From Flavobacteriales bacterium (GTDB lineage: Bacteria; Bacteroidota; Bacteroidia; Flavobacteriales_F; PHOS-HE28), in contig JADLBK010000087.1 of NCBI GenBank assembly GCA_020847755.1, forward strand, positions 1 to 54,744: a DNA stretch of 54,744 bases. Reading direction: 5' to 3'. The translations under genes were made by a program, and so were the position numbers. Shown piece by piece: positions 41,145 through 51,800 of the stretch. Below the pieces are notes generated by a model that was not told where the DNA came from, searched no databases, and saw only the letters and a list, made by a program, of their open reading frames with translations. The first letter of the stretch is position 1, and each line of letters starts with the position of its first letter.

Positions 41145-44100
41145 ATGCTCCGTTACCGGTCCTGGCCCGCGGCCCTCTCCCTGGCCCTGTTCTTCGCCGC
41201 CTGCAGCCGTCCTCCGCTCCCCCGCCCGGATCCGGCATTCGCTCCGTACATCACGGCCTTCACGGCCGGTCCGGTGTCAGCCTCCGCCCCTGTGCTTGTC
41301 CGGTTGGCGGAAGGCCTCACGTTCACCGACACAAGTACGGCGAAGCTTGCCTCCCTCTTCGAACTGGATCCCACCGTCGAGGGTGGTGTGCGCTGGCACG
41401 ATGCCCGCACCCTGGCATTCGTCCCCAAGGAGGCGCTGCGGCCGGGCACCGACCATACGGTCACCTTTCAGCTCGGTGGCATCGTATCGGTGCCCGGGCA
41501 CTTGTCCACCTTCCGCTTCGGATTCCGCACCCTCGAGCAGCACCTCGCCGTGGACCTGGCGGACGTGGCCCCGCTGAACGGCGAGGGTGGCAGCCTGCAC
41601 AGCGTCACCTGGCTCGTGACCACGGCCGATCAGGCCCCGGCCGGGAAGCTGCTGGCCTGTTTCACCGCACGGCAGGATGGGCGTGAGGTGCCCTTGCGCA
41701 TCAGCAGCTCGCCGGACCGGCTGCGGCACGAGCTGGTGGCCGACAGTATTCGCAGGGGCCCCACCGGCACAGAGCTGGAGTTGACCTGGGGCGGGGCCGC
41801 GATCGGGAGCGGCGACGAGGGCCGGACCCGCCTTGACCTGCCGGAAGCGGGGCGCTTTGTTCTGCTCAACGCCCGCGCGCTGCTCGACGGCGAACAGCAG
41901 GTGCGCCTGTTGTTCTCCGAACCACCGGACCCCGCACAGGACCTCTCCGGCCTGGCCGGCATCTCGGGTGCGCCTCCGATGCGCATCGCCCTTGAGGGCA
42001 ACACGCTGGTGCTTCATCCCGGAGAGCCGCAGCATGGCGAGCAGGCCGTGTTCGTGGCCGCAGGCCTCCGCACCGCCGCTGGAGGCACCCTCGATCGCGA
42101 CGTCACCACAGTCGTGCGCTTCCCCGAACCTGGACCGGCCGTGCGTTTCGTCGGCGATGGCGTGGTGCTGCCCACGACCGGCGGCCGAAAGCTCCCCTTC
42201 GAGGCGGTGAACCTCCGCGCGGTGACCGTGCGCATCATCCGGGTCCACACGGACAACATCCCCCAGTTCCTTCAGGTGAACGACCTGGCCGGTGGGGACG
42301 AACTGGCACGCGTGGGGCGCCTAGTGGCCGAACAGGATCTGCCCCTTGTGAGCAGCGATGCACCGGATCCCGGACGGTGGAACCGCTACTTCCTTGACCT
42401 CGACAAGCTCATTTCCGCCGAACCTGGTGCGATCCACCGGGTGGAGCTCGGCTTCCGCCAAGATCAATCCACATACCCCTGCAACGACGGCTCACCGCCC
42501 TCCCCCGATGCGGTGCTGGCCGGCCGCACCGAAGCACCGACGCTGGACGACAGCGCCTTCGACCGCGCGGGTTACTACTACTACTACGATGACTCCTGGT
42601 ATCCGGATGACTACGACCATCGGGAACGCGACAACCCCTGCTCATCCAGTTACTACGGCAGCCGTCGCAAGACCAGCCGCAACGTGCTCTCCAGTGACCT
42701 CGGCCTGCTGGCCAAGCGTGATGCGAGCGGTGGCCTCCGGGTGGTGGTGAGCGATCTGCGCACCGGCGCCGCCATCCCCGGTGTGGAGGTGGATGTGCTC
42801 GACCTGCAATTGCGCACCCTGGGCCACCTGACCACCGACGGTCAGGGCTTCGCCGCATTGCCGGCTCCGGCGCACACCCCCTTTCTGGTGGTGGCGCGGT
42901 CGAAGGAACAGCGCGGCTACCTGCGCGTGGACGACGGCTCGGCGCTCGATGTAAGCGCGTTCGATGTGGGCGGAGAAGCGCTTCCCCAAGGCCTGAAGGG
43001 CTTCCTTACCGGCGAGCGCGGCGTGTGGCGACCCGGGGATTCGCTCCATCTGGCCTTCATCCTGCACGACCGGGACAAGCTCCTGCCCAAGGACCATCCG
43101 GTGGTGTTCGAATTGATGGACCCGAACGGCCGCGTCGTCCACCGTGCCGTGCGCCGACAGGCGGTGGGTGACCAGTACGGATTCCCCTGCGCCACATCAC
43201 CGGATGCACCCACCGGCCTCTGGATGGGGCGGGTGACCGTTGGCGATGCCGCCTTCCATCGGTCGCTGCGCATCGAGACGGTGAAACCCAACCGGATGCG
43301 GATCGCGCTCGACCTGGGCACCGGTCCGCTGCTGGCGGATCAACTTCCCCGGGCCACCCGCCTCGAGGCCTTCTGGCTGCACGGCGCTCCTGCCGTTCAG
43401 GCGCCGGTCGTGGTCTCCGTGGGCCTCGCCCGTGCCGGGTTCAAGCCGAAAGGGCACAGCGACTTCGTGTTCGATGACCTCGGCCATCAGCTCGCGGAGG
43501 GCGAGACCGTCGTGTTCGATGGCCGCACCGACGCTCAGGGGCGCGCGCTCTTCCCCTTTGACCTGAAGCCCTCGGCGGGTGCCCCCGCGGCACTCCGGCT
43601 CACGGTCATCAGCCGGGTGAGCGATCCCGGCGGCGATGCCAGCATGGACCAGCAGGAGGTGGTGCTCCACCCCTACCACACCTATGCGGGCCTGAGGCCC
43701 CCCGCACCGGACGGGGCTTGGGACACTTACATGGCCGGACGGCCGCATCGCTTCGACCTGGTCAGTCTGGACGGCGCTGGCAAGCCCGTACCCGGTCACC
43801 CACTGAAGGTGCAGGTGATGAAGGTGGACGAGGAGCGCTGGTGGCATGGTGCCATGGACGGCCCCACGAGCGGCCGCACCGGAGAAGGCCTGCGTGTGGT
43901 GTCCGTGCATGACGTGACCACCGACGCCAGCGGCCGCGGTACCCTGATCGTGCGCGTGGAAGCCGCCGCCACCGGACGTTACCTGGTGCGTGCGGAGGAT
44001 CCCTCCAGCGGCCATGTGGCCGTCGTCACCCTCCACTTCGGGGCGGACGGAGCGGTCGATGCGGCAGGGCGCGGCCAGGACCCGGCGGCCACACGGTTGT

Positions 44101-46718
44101 CCATCGGCACGGCCAGGGAGCGCTACGCACCTGGTGATGAAGTGGAGCTCACCATCCCGTCCACGCACGCCGGCACCGCGATCGTCAGCCTGGAGAACGG
44201 CCACCGGGTGGTGGGGATCACACGCATCGCCCTGAACGAAGGCGGAACCACCCACCGCTTCAAGGCCACGGCCGCCATGATGCCGAACATCTACGCCCAT
44301 GTCACGCTGCTCCAACCGCACGGCGAGGTGGCCAACGACCTGCCCATCCGCCTCTATGGCGTGATCCCCATCCTGGTGGAGGACCCGGCCAGCCGCCTGG
44401 AGCCGATGCTCGAAGCGCCGGCCGAGATCAAGCCCGGTCGCGAGTTCACCATCGGCCTGGCGGAGAAGAGCGGCCGCGCCATGAACTACATGCTGTATGC
44501 GGTGGACGAGGGCCTCCTCGACCTCACGCGCTTCCGTACACCCGACCCCTGGGCGCATCTGTACGCACGTGAAGCGCTCGGCGTGCACAGTTTCGACCTG
44601 TACGACCAAGTGATCGGCGCCTTTGGTGTGGAGGCCGGCCGCGTGCTGGCCGTCGGTGGGAGCGATGGTGGCGGTCCGGTCGATCCATCCCGCATCGGGC
44701 GCTTCAAACCCGTGGTGCTGCATGCCGGCCCGCTCTCCCTGGCCCCGGGCCAACGGGCCACCCATCGGTTCACGATCAACAACTACGTGGGCAGCGTGCG
44801 CGTGATGGTGGTGGCCAGCCACCCCGATGGGGCCTACGGCAGCACCGAACGCACCGTGCCCGTGCGACAGCCACTGATGGTGCTGGCCACCCTGCCCCGA
44901 GTGCTCGGACCCGACGAAACGGTGGACCTGCCCATCACCGTGTTCGCCATGGACAAGGCCCTGCGCGAGGTCTCCGTGAGGGTCGGCCTTTCCGGTGCGG
45001 TCACGGGTGATGGTCCGCTCGAACGGGTGGTGCGGTTCGACGGCAACGGGGAACAGGTGATCCGTTTCCACCTTCGTGCAGCGGACCGCACCGGCGTAGC
45101 GCAGGTGAACGTGACCGCCCAGGCCGGCACCGAGCGCGCCACCACACGGATCGACATCGGCGTGCGCTCGCCCTTGCTGCCGATCACCCGGTCGGAGGAT
45201 GGTGCGGTGCGGGGGAGCGAACAGGTGGACCTGTCCGTGGTCCCCGTCGGCCTCGGTGGCACCAACTCGGCCGTCATCGAGGTCACCAGCCTTCCGCCGC
45301 TTGGACTGGAGCGACGCCTTCAGGAACTGTTGGGCTACCCGCATGGATGCCTTGAACAGACCGTGTCCAAGGCCTTCCCGCAGCTCTACCTGGACGGCCT
45401 CGTTGACCTTTCGCCTTCCCTGAAGGAACAGGTGAACGCGGATGTGGGGGCCGCCATCCGCAAGCTGGCATCGTTCCAGCGTGGTGACGGTCGCTTCAGC
45501 TACTGGCCGGGCGGAACCCACACGGATGACTGGAGCAGCGTCTACGCCGGGCACTTCCTGCTGGAGGCCGCCCGACTGGGCCATCCCGTGCCCGGATCCA
45601 TGCGCACCGGATGGATCGCGGCGCAGCGCAACGCCGCACGGACGTGGTCACCTGCGACCGATGGTCGTTCCGGGTTCGTGCAGGCCTACCGCCTGTTCGC
45701 CCTGGCGCTGGGCGGTGCCGCGGAACCCGCCGCCATGAACCGCCTTCGCTCGTTGCCCGCCCTCGAACCCATGGCCCGGTGGACCCTGGCCGCCGCCTAC
45801 GCCGAGCTTGGCCGATCGGATGCCGCGAACGCATTGACCACCGGCATCTCCGCCGGGATCGCGGACTACGCCGAACTGAGCGACACCTATGGGAGCGCGA
45901 CCCGCGATGAGGCCCTCATCGCCTTGACCCTGTTGCGCAGCGCGCGCCTACCCGAGGCCGGCCCCGTGGTCCTCCGCATCGCCGGGCGCCTCGGCAGCGA
46001 GCAATGGCTCAGCACACAGAGCACGGCCTTCGCCTTGATGGCCGTGTCACGGTACACCGCGGTGAACGGACAGAGCACCGGGCTCGACCTCACCGTCACC
46101 ATCGACGGCACGTCCACGGCGGTGCGAAGCGATCGTTCCGCCTGGCGGATGAGGATCGAAGCACCGGACCGACCCCATCGCGTCCAGGTGATCAACAAAG
46201 GCACAGGCATGGTCTTCACGCGGATCACCCGCATGGGCACACCTGCGCAGGGGATGGAGCACGCTTCATCGAACGGCCTCGCCATCCGCACCAGCTTCAC
46301 CGGATCCGATGGCCGCACGCTGGACCCTGCCATGCTCACGCAGGGCACCGACGTGCTGGTGAAGGTGGAGGTGACCCACACGGGTACCGAGCCGCTCTAC
46401 AGCAATCTGGCGCTCTCGCAGATCTTCCCCTCCGGTTGGGAGATCCGCAACGCCCGCATGGAGGGTTTGGAGCAGGTCCACACGGACAGCCCCTACTCGT
46501 ACCAGGATGTGCGCGACGACCGGGTGATGACCTACTTCGATCTGGCACGCGGGCAGAAGGCCGTCTTCCATCTGCGCGCGACCGCGGCGTACACAGGGCG
46601 TTATCACTTCCCAGGTGCTCACGTGGAGGCGATGTACGATGCGCGCATCCACGCCCGTGACCGGGGAGGACCTGTGCAGGTGCTCACCCCGGGCGCCGAG
46701 GTGCGAGCAGGACGATGA
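41145..46718 (+). CDS. Bacterial alpha-2-macroglobulin lipoprotein
   Basis: Bacterial alpha-2-macroglobulins trap proteases that reach the periplasm, using a bait region and a reactive thioester. The ATG at 41145 gives 1857 residues. The lipoprotein signal MLRYRSWPAALSLALFFAAC places acylated Cys at 20. Macroglobulin domains fill the first ~1250 residues; the A2M-type region has DEGLLDLTRFRTPDPWAHLY. The thioester is intact: LGYPHGCLEQTVSKAFPQLY, with Cys1402 and Gln1405 in CLEQ. A helical thioester domain follows, and a C-terminal receptor-like domain ends near residue 1850. A short Tyr/Asp-rich insertion (GYYYYYDDSWYPDDYDHRE, ~482) is unusual. Length exceeds the ~1650 of E. coli YfhM. An alternative upstream ATG at 41097 would spoil the lipobox spacing. 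Confidence 0.92.
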   Translation: MLRYRSWPAALSLALFFAACSRPPLPRPDPAFAPYITAFTAGPVSASAPVLVRLAEGLTFTDTSTAKLASLFELDPTVEGGVRWHDARTLAFVPKEALRPGTDHTVTFQLGGIVSVPGHLSTFRFGFRTLEQHLAVDLADVAPLNGEGGSLHSVTWLVTTADQAPAGKLLACFTARQDGREVPLRISSSPDRLRHELVADSIRRGPTGTELELTWGGAAIGSGDEGRTRLDLPEAGRFVLLNARALLDGEQQVRLLFSEPPDPAQDLSGLAGISGAPPMRIALEGNTLVLHPGEPQHGEQAVFVAAGLRTAAGGTLDRDVTTVVRFPEPGPAVRFVGDGVVLPTTGGRKLPFEAVNLRAVTVRIIRVHTDNIPQFLQVNDLAGGDELARVGRLVAEQDLPLVSSDAPDPGRWNRYFLDLDKLISAEPGAIHRVELGFRQDQSTYPCNDGSPPSPDAVLAGRTEAPTLDDSAFDRAGYYYYYDDSWYPDDYDHRERDNPCSSSYYGSRRKTSRNVLSSDLGLLAKRDASGGLRVVVSDLRTGAAIPGVEVDVLDLQLRTLGHLTTDGQGFAALPAPAHTPFLVVARSKEQRGYLRVDDGSALDVSAFDVGGEALPQGLKGFLTGERGVWRPGDSLHLAFILHDRDKLLPKDHPVVFELMDPNGRVVHRAVRRQAVGDQYGFPCATSPDAPTGLWMGRVTVGDAAFHRSLRIETVKPNRMRIALDLGTGPLLADQLPRATRLEAFWLHGAPAVQAPVVVSVGLARAGFKPKGHSDFVFDDLGHQLAEGETVVFDGRTDAQGRALFPFDLKPSAGAPAALRLTVISRVSDPGGDASMDQQEVVLHPYHTYAGLRPPAPDGAWDTYMAGRPHRFDLVSLDGAGKPVPGHPLKVQVMKVDEERWWHGAMDGPTSGRTGEGLRVVSVHDVTTDASGRGTLIVRVEAAATGRYLVRAEDPSSGHVAVVTLHFGADGAVDAAGRGQDPAATRLSIGTARERYAPGDEVELTIPSTHAGTAIVSLENGHRVVGITRIALNEGGTTHRFKATAAMMPNIYAHVTLLQPHGEVANDLPIRLYGVIPILVEDPASRLEPMLEAPAEIKPGREFTIGLAEKSGRAMNYMLYAVDEGLLDLTRFRTPDPWAHLYAREALGVHSFDLYDQVIGAFGVEAGRVLAVGGSDGGGPVDPSRIGRFKPVVLHAGPLSLAPGQRATHRFTINNYVGSVRVMVVASHPDGAYGSTERTVPVRQPLMVLATLPRVLGPDETVDLPITVFAMDKALREVSVRVGLSGAVTGDGPLERVVRFDGNGEQVIRFHLRAADRTGVAQVNVTAQAGTERATTRIDIGVRSPLLPITRSEDGAVRGSEQVDLSVVPVGLGGTNSAVIEVTSLPPLGLERRLQELLGYPHGCLEQTVSKAFPQLYLDGLVDLSPSLKEQVNADVGAAIRKLASFQRGDGRFSYWPGGTHTDDWSSVYAGHFLLEAARLGHPVPGSMRTGWIAAQRNAARTWSPATDGRSGFVQAYRLFALALGGAAEPAAMNRLRSLPALEPMARWTLAAAYAELGRSDAANALTTGISAGIADYAELSDTYGSATRDEALIALTLLRSARLPEAGPVVLRIAGRLGSEQWLSTQSTAFALMAVSRYTAVNGQSTGLDLTVTIDGTSTAVRSDRSAWRMRIEAPDRPHRVQVINKGTGMVFTRITRMGTPAQGMEHASSNGLAIRTSFTGSDGRTLDPAMLTQGTDVLVKVEVTHTGTEPLYSNLALSQIFPSGWEIRNARMEGLEQVHTDSPYSYQDVRDDRVMTYFDLARGQKAVFHLRATAAYTGRYHFPGAHVEAMYDARIHARDRGGPVQVLTPGAEVRAGR

Positions 46719-46734
46719 GCTGGCCGCCGATGCG

Positions 46735-46742
46735 TAACATTG
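46735..46742 (+). promoter_or_regulatory. -7-like element TAACATTG
   Basis: TAACATTG differs from TAnnTTTG at one position and lies 19 nt before the ATG of the small exported protein gene at 46762. Confidence 0.35.
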
Positions 46743-46761
46743 CAGGAACAAACCCCGGTCC

Positions 46762-47079
46762 ATGATCTTCCGACGCCTTGCCCTTGCCGCCACCTGCGCC
46801 ATCGTCGCCGTGGCCGCCCAGGCCCAGCAACCCGCCACCTCCGCATTCCTCGTGGGAGAAGAGAACGGTGGTCATGTCATCCTCTCCGAGGTCATCGCCG
46901 TGGACGCCGATCTGTCGAACGATGCGGTGAAGGCCCGCTTCGGCAAGCTGCCCGCCACAGTGCCGGCCCAGCGCTGGCAGGTGGTGCGGCACACCTCGGA
47001 AGCCGATGCGCGCAAGGCCCGGTCCGAGATGGATGCCAAGTACCGCGCGAACGGACGCACCGTGAAGGAGCTTAAGTGA
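46762..47079 (+). CDS. Small exported protein of unknown function
   Basis: The 105-residue protein has a clear signal peptide (MIFRRLALAATCAIVAVAAQ, cleavage near AQA). The mature part is about 83 residues: ATSAFLVGEENGGHVILSEV, VDADLSNDAVKARFGKLPAT and HTSEADARKARSEMDAKYRA. The end, KYRANGRTVKELK, and the alternation of strands and helices fit a small alpha/beta domain, but I recognise no family. It is transcribed in the same direction as the macroglobulin gene, 43 nt after it, and is followed by a terminator, so it may be the last gene of that unit. Confidence 0.6.
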   Translation: MIFRRLALAATCAIVAVAAQAQQPATSAFLVGEENGGHVILSEVIAVDADLSNDAVKARFGKLPATVPAQRWQVVRHTSEADARKARSEMDAKYRANGRTVKELK

Positions 47080-47108
47080 GCCCGGATCGATCCTGCCCCC
47101 ATCGAAGA

Positions 47109-47128
47109 GGCGCCCCCGGGCGCCTTTT
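47109..47128 (+). terminator. Intrinsic terminator
   Basis: The stem GGCGCCC / GGGCGCC (47109-47115 and 47118-47124) is closed by CC and followed by TTTT at 47125-47128. It lies 29 nt past the stop of the small exported protein gene. It also lies just beyond the end of the convergent protease gene (47130), so it may work for both strands. Confidence 0.75.
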
Positions 47129-47129
47129 C

Positions 47130-48737
47130 TCATGGCATCCCGAGCAGGATCACGCGGCGTGAGGCACGTCCACCGCACGCACTGGTGAGGGTGAGCAGGT
47201 AGCTGCCTGCCGGCAGGTCCCCCACCGCCAAGGTCGCCCCGTTCCGGCTCCGCACGCGGCGCACCGGTCGCCCTGCCACTGACCAAAGCACCAGGTCCAG
47301 CTCTTCATCCGGCCCCTCCCACCCCACGACCAACCGGTCGTGCGCCGGAACGGGATGCACCTCAAGGCCTTCCCAGGCGAGCTCCGCAAGGCCGATGGCG
47401 CAGGGGGACCTGGAGCCGTCCAGAACAAGCACACCAAGATCGAGCGGATCGAGCCAGGCCTTCAGCTTCTGCGCGGCGGTGTTGGGGTTCTGCGTCCAAT
47501 GGAAGCTCATCTTCCCGTAGTAATCCGGTTGGCCCGGGCCCGAGCCAGGGAGGCCGCAGCCATCCACCACGCAACAGCTGGTGCCGCCGCTCAACGTGCC
47601 GATCACCCGGCCGTTCGCATCCAGCAGCGGAGCCCCGGAAGAACCGGGTTCGGTGACACCATGTCCGTTGGCCGTGGCCGTCCACTTCACGAACCAGTGG
47701 CTGTACGGTCCCCCGGCGATCCACTGCGAGGTGAGCAGGTTCATGGCATAGGTGCTCACTTTCTTCTCGCTGCCCGTGGGATGATGGATGGTGACCCCGC
47801 TCGTGCTCGGCGCGCTGGAAGCGTCCCAACCCGCCCAGTACGGATCGAAGCCGGCCGGCACGCTGGTGGTGGCTTCCAGCAGCAGGAAGTCCGACCCGTT
47901 CAGGCCTCCATCGTTGCTGTCCGCCCGGCGATGACAACCGGTGATGTACTTGGTCTGGTCCGCCGCTCCGCTGCCGCAGCCCGTGCGCTGGTACCCGAAG
48001 TAGAACTTGTAATCCTGCAGATCGGTCGCGGTGGAGTTGAGACCGCAGTGGAGGGCGGTGAGGATGAACGGACGGCAATCCTGGGCGGTGTTGTTCATCA
48101 GCGTGCCCGAACACCAGATCAGAGCACCGTTCGCGCGCACGCCCACACGCACCACCGCATCGCGCTGGTCGGCGTAGGCCTGCCCCTCCGCGCAGTTCAC
48201 ATCCACCTCGCACGGGTCGGCCTTCTGCCAGGGATCTTCCCGGAAGGTGTGGCCCACTTCGGCCACGGTGAACGTGCCGACCGTTCCGCCATGATGCCCC
48301 CCGACGACCTCGATGATGCAGCACGGTCCGAACGCGCGTGGAAGGGCTACTCGTCCGGTCGCCGGCACCTGGCTCCTTTCGATGGTGCTGACCACGTCCA
48401 GGGTGTTCGCATCGCGCATGAGGAGGTGCTCACCAGGACCAAGCCGCACATCCACCAGGAACGGTTCGACGGCAAGGGCACCGTCCGAACAGACCCGCAC
48501 CATTCCAGGTCCCTTTCCGGACAGCTCCGCATCGGTCCGCTCCTCCACGGGAAGCACCACCCCATAGGCCGATGGCAGCCCAAGGGCCCGACCCGCAGCG
48601 TCAAGGGCCAAGGCCGCCTCCTCCACGAACGGGGATGCATGCACGGTCGGGATCGTGCCGTGCTCCTGGGCGAACAGGCCAGGGCCGCCTGCTGCCATCC
48701 AGGCCCAGACCCCGATCGCCCTTCGTAACGTGCGCAT
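47130..48737 (-). CDS. T9SS-exported trypsin-like serine protease
   Basis: The ATG at 48737 gives 535 residues with a signal peptide (MRTLRRAIGVWAWMAAGGPG, then LFAQ). After a ~170-residue propeptide, the catalytic domain resembles lysyl-endopeptidase-type (family S1) proteases. The expected triad is His230 in FILTALHCG, Asp283 in LNGSDFLLLEAT and Ser367 in TEPGSSGAPLLDA. Many Cys in the domain (WCSGTLMNNTAQDC, GTSCCVVDGCG) suggest disulfides. The C-terminal ~75 residues are a T9SS-type tail (LEVHPVPAHDRLVVGW ... LPAGSYLLTLTSACGGRASR). The enzyme should be secreted outside the cell. A TATTTTCG element is 6 nt upstream. The gene faces the macroglobulin unit, a protease inhibitor, which is a thought-provoking neighbour. 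Confidence 0.88.
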   Translation of the reverse strand: MRTLRRAIGVWAWMAAGGPGLFAQEHGTIPTVHASPFVEEAALALDAAGRALGLPSAYGVVLPVEERTDAELSGKGPGMVRVCSDGALAVEPFLVDVRLGPGEHLLMRDANTLDVVSTIERSQVPATGRVALPRAFGPCCIIEVVGGHHGGTVGTFTVAEVGHTFREDPWQKADPCEVDVNCAEGQAYADQRDAVVRVGVRANGALIWCSGTLMNNTAQDCRPFILTALHCGLNSTATDLQDYKFYFGYQRTGCGSGAADQTKYITGCHRRADSNDGGLNGSDFLLLEATTSVPAGFDPYWAGWDASSAPSTSGVTIHHPTGSEKKVSTYAMNLLTSQWIAGGPYSHWFVKWTATANGHGVTEPGSSGAPLLDANGRVIGTLSGGTSCCVVDGCGLPGSGPGQPDYYGKMSFHWTQNPNTAAQKLKAWLDPLDLGVLVLDGSRSPCAIGLAELAWEGLEVHPVPAHDRLVVGWEGPDEELDLVLWSVAGRPVRRVRSRNGATLAVGDLPAGSYLLTLTSACGGRASRRVILLGMP

Positions 48738-48743
48738 GTCGCA

Positions 48744-48751
48744 CGAAAATA
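48744..48751 (-). promoter_or_regulatory. -7 promoter element TATTTTCG
   Basis: Minus-strand TATTTTCG followed by TGCGAC and the ATG of the serine protease gene, a 6-nt spacing. Confidence 0.5.
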
Positions 48752-48781
48752 GGCAGGCCCAAGGACCGTGGCCCTGAAATG

Positions 48782-48807
48782 GCGAGGGACCCCGTGGGGT
48801 CCCTCGC
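48782..48807 (-). terminator. Hairpin terminator after the CHU_C protein gene
   Basis: GCGAGGGACCCC (48782-48793) pairs exactly with GGGGTCCCTCGC (48796-48807) across a GT loop. It starts 19 nt beyond the stop of the large minus-strand gene at 48827 and lies upstream of the protease promoter, so it would insulate the protease from readthrough. There is no marked T run on the minus strand. Confidence 0.7.
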
Positions 48808-48826
48808 ATTGCGATCGACGACCCGA

Positions 48827-51800
48827 TCACCTCAGCAGGGTGACGTGGCCTTGTTCCTTCACTTCGGAGCCATCGTTGCCGACCCCGACGAAGACCCAGT
48901 AGTACGTCCCCTCGGAGATGTTGGAGCTCGGCTTCCAGATCACCTTGTTGCTCGTGGTCTGCGGCACGGCGTACACCTTGGTGCCCCACCGGTCGTAGAT
49001 GGTCATCTCCACGCTCTTCCACCCGCGCAGGTCGGCGTACTCGAACGCATCGTTGTTGCCATCCCCGTTCGGGCTGAACACGTTGGGGATGATGACGATC
49101 GGATCAGGAAGCACGATCACGGTATCCTGGTAGAAGCCGGTGCAGCCCTGATCGCTCACACCGTTCAGCGTGATGATGTAAACGCCCGGCTCGTTGAAGG
49201 TGTAGGTGGGCTCGAACTCGGTGGACGTTCCGGTGGTATCCCCGAAGTTCCACGTGAACGACACCACGTTCCCGGAGGAGGTATTGTCGAAGAAGACGTC
49301 CAGTGGTGCCACGCCCTCGTTGGGCAGGGGGTCGAAGCTCACGTCCGCCGGGGGATCCCAGGTGGTCGTCACCATGGCGGTGCCGAAGCAGCCCAGACCG
49401 GGGTCACCCACCGTCACGGTGTAGCTCGCCGGGGAGGTCACGGGCACCACGTTGGTCACTGCGCCGTTCGGGTCGGAGAGCCCCACCGTGGGCGACCAGC
49501 TGTAGGTGAGCAGGTCCTCGTTGACCCCCGCACACACCCGGAAGCGCATGTTCGGACGATCGGCGCTCTCCCCTTGGTTGAAGAAGGGCGGCGGGATGGT
49601 GTCGCACAGGTTGGCACCATCGGTGAAGTTGTAGATCACCGACGTGTAGCCCGTGTTGGTGGCGAAGGTGGGCGAGTTCTGGGTGAAGCCGTTCGGGTAG
49701 TTGCTGAAGCAGAACTCCACCACCACGTTCGACACGCCATCCCAATTGAAGCCAGGGTTGAGCACGAAGGTGTTCCAGCCCACGGTGATGGGCACATCCG
49801 TCGGCCCGAACACGGGGAACAAGCCGGTGACGAAGCCCTGGTCGATGTTCAACGAATCCAGCGTGGTGCAGCCCATGTGGATCTGCCAATCCGGATACAA
49901 GGCCAGCCCGTTGACCGCGGCCACGTTCAAGGCCAGTTCGTTGATGGTACCGCCGGTGAATCCCAGCGCAAGGAGTTCGCTGGCCCGGATCAGCACCTGG
50001 TGGCGCGCGCTGTTGTACCAGTTGCCGAAGGGCGCGGGATAGGATGTCGTCGTGCCTTGCACGGTGCCTGTTCCCAGCTCAAAGTCCGCCACGATGCCCG
50101 AGGAACAACCTCCGAAGTTCTGTCCGCAGTAAATGGGCGGTGAGTTATCGATCTCCACGGTGAACGTGGTCCCCTGGCCTTCGCAGAAGGAATCGTCGGC
50201 GACCGTGACGGTGAAGTCGGGCACGAACCCTGGAAGCACGACGAGCGTCAGGCTCGAATCACGCTTGGTGCATCCGTCGGGGCTGGTGACCTCCACCGAG
50301 TAATCGTACGTACCCGGCTGGCTGTATCCGGCGATCGGGTTGGCGATATCGTCGGCGGAAAGACCAAGCGAAGGCGTCCACTCGAAGGTGTAGCCCGGCA
50401 AAGCAGGATTGGTGATGACGTTGATCTGGGCGGTCTCGCCCAGGCACAGCGTGTCGTCGCTCTGGGTGAGCGAGAAGGAGAAGTCGCTCACCACGGCCAC
50501 CGTGATCGTGTCGGAGTTGATGCAGGAACCTGCCAGATCGCTCACGACCACATAGGTGGTGGTGCTGTTGGGGTCGGCGATCACCTGCGAGCAGAAGGGC
50601 GGGTCGAGGCAGATGAAGTTCTGCGGGGTGATGGGGTCGCCGCCCGGCAGGATGGACCAGACGAAGTTGGCACCGCCATCGGCCTCGATGTTCGCCACCT
50701 GAGGACCGCAGATGGTCTGGTCAGGACCGACGGACGTCCGCTGAAGCACGTTCGTGTTGAACACGTAGGTCTGGAACGCACTGATGGGACAGTTCTGGTC
50801 CTCCACCGTGATGGTGAAGGGATAGAATCCGCTGTTGCCTGGCTGAGCCGTCCAGCACACGTTGATGGTCACCGGGTTGGTGCCCGTCCATGAGATGGTC
50901 GAGCCCGGAAGGTTCTGTTGCACGTTGCTCTCCACGACCAGGGTATCCCCCAGATCCGGGTCACCGATCACCACGTCGAAGCAGAAGTTGTCCGACTCGC
51001 AAAGTTCGATCTCCGTGCAGGACACCTGCACGGCTGTGCCGGAGAAGTTCGAGATGCAATAGGCCGGATCGGGCGCCTGGTTGGTGCAGGGGATCACCAC
51101 GAACTGCATGTCGCGCATCACCGTGCCGATCACGTTGCCGTCCTCGTCGTACTGGGTGACCTCCACCACCACCACGAAGTTGCCGATGGCGTTGGGCGTG
51201 AAGGTCAGCAGACCCGTCAAAGGGTCCAAAGTGATGCCTGTGATCGGCTCGTTGGCGGTGTACGGGAACACATAGCCGATGAGCGTTCCACCGGCGTCAA
51301 GCGCGGGGTGAAGGGCATAGCTCAGGCTGTCACCGTCCGGATCATAGACACCGTAGCTGTACAACACCGGTTGATTGAGGCACACGTATGGGATCGGAGC
51401 GCTCGTGAACACCGGGGAGTCCTCGCAGGGATAATCCGCGTTGTTGAACGTGGTCTCGATGTAGCCCTCCACGTTACCCGGTTGCTGAAGGTTCTCGATG
51501 GCGTCGTTCCGACAGCACAATGACCAGGACGCCGTCCAGAAGTCGCACGGCGGAACCGTGGCGATCCCCGTGTATATGTACTCCTCCAAGCCGGGAAGCG
51601 TTCCGTTGTTGCAGGTGCTGTTCTGCAGTTCGTCCGGGCACAACTGGCTCACCTCGGAGAAGCTCTGCTGGGTCACGGTCACCTGCTGGTTGCCACAGGG
51701 GCTCTGCAGGGTGATGTCATAGGACTGGCTCAGCGTCGTGCCGGCACAATCCCGGTAGATGATCATCGTGAACTCGTACTGCCCGTTGCCCAGGCATTCA

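Noticed and set aside
43197-45584. 795-codon antisense ORF opposite the macroglobulin gene
   Set aside because: It is a shadow; composition is Gly/His/Val-rich and the sense strand carries the CLEQ thioester and other family motifs.
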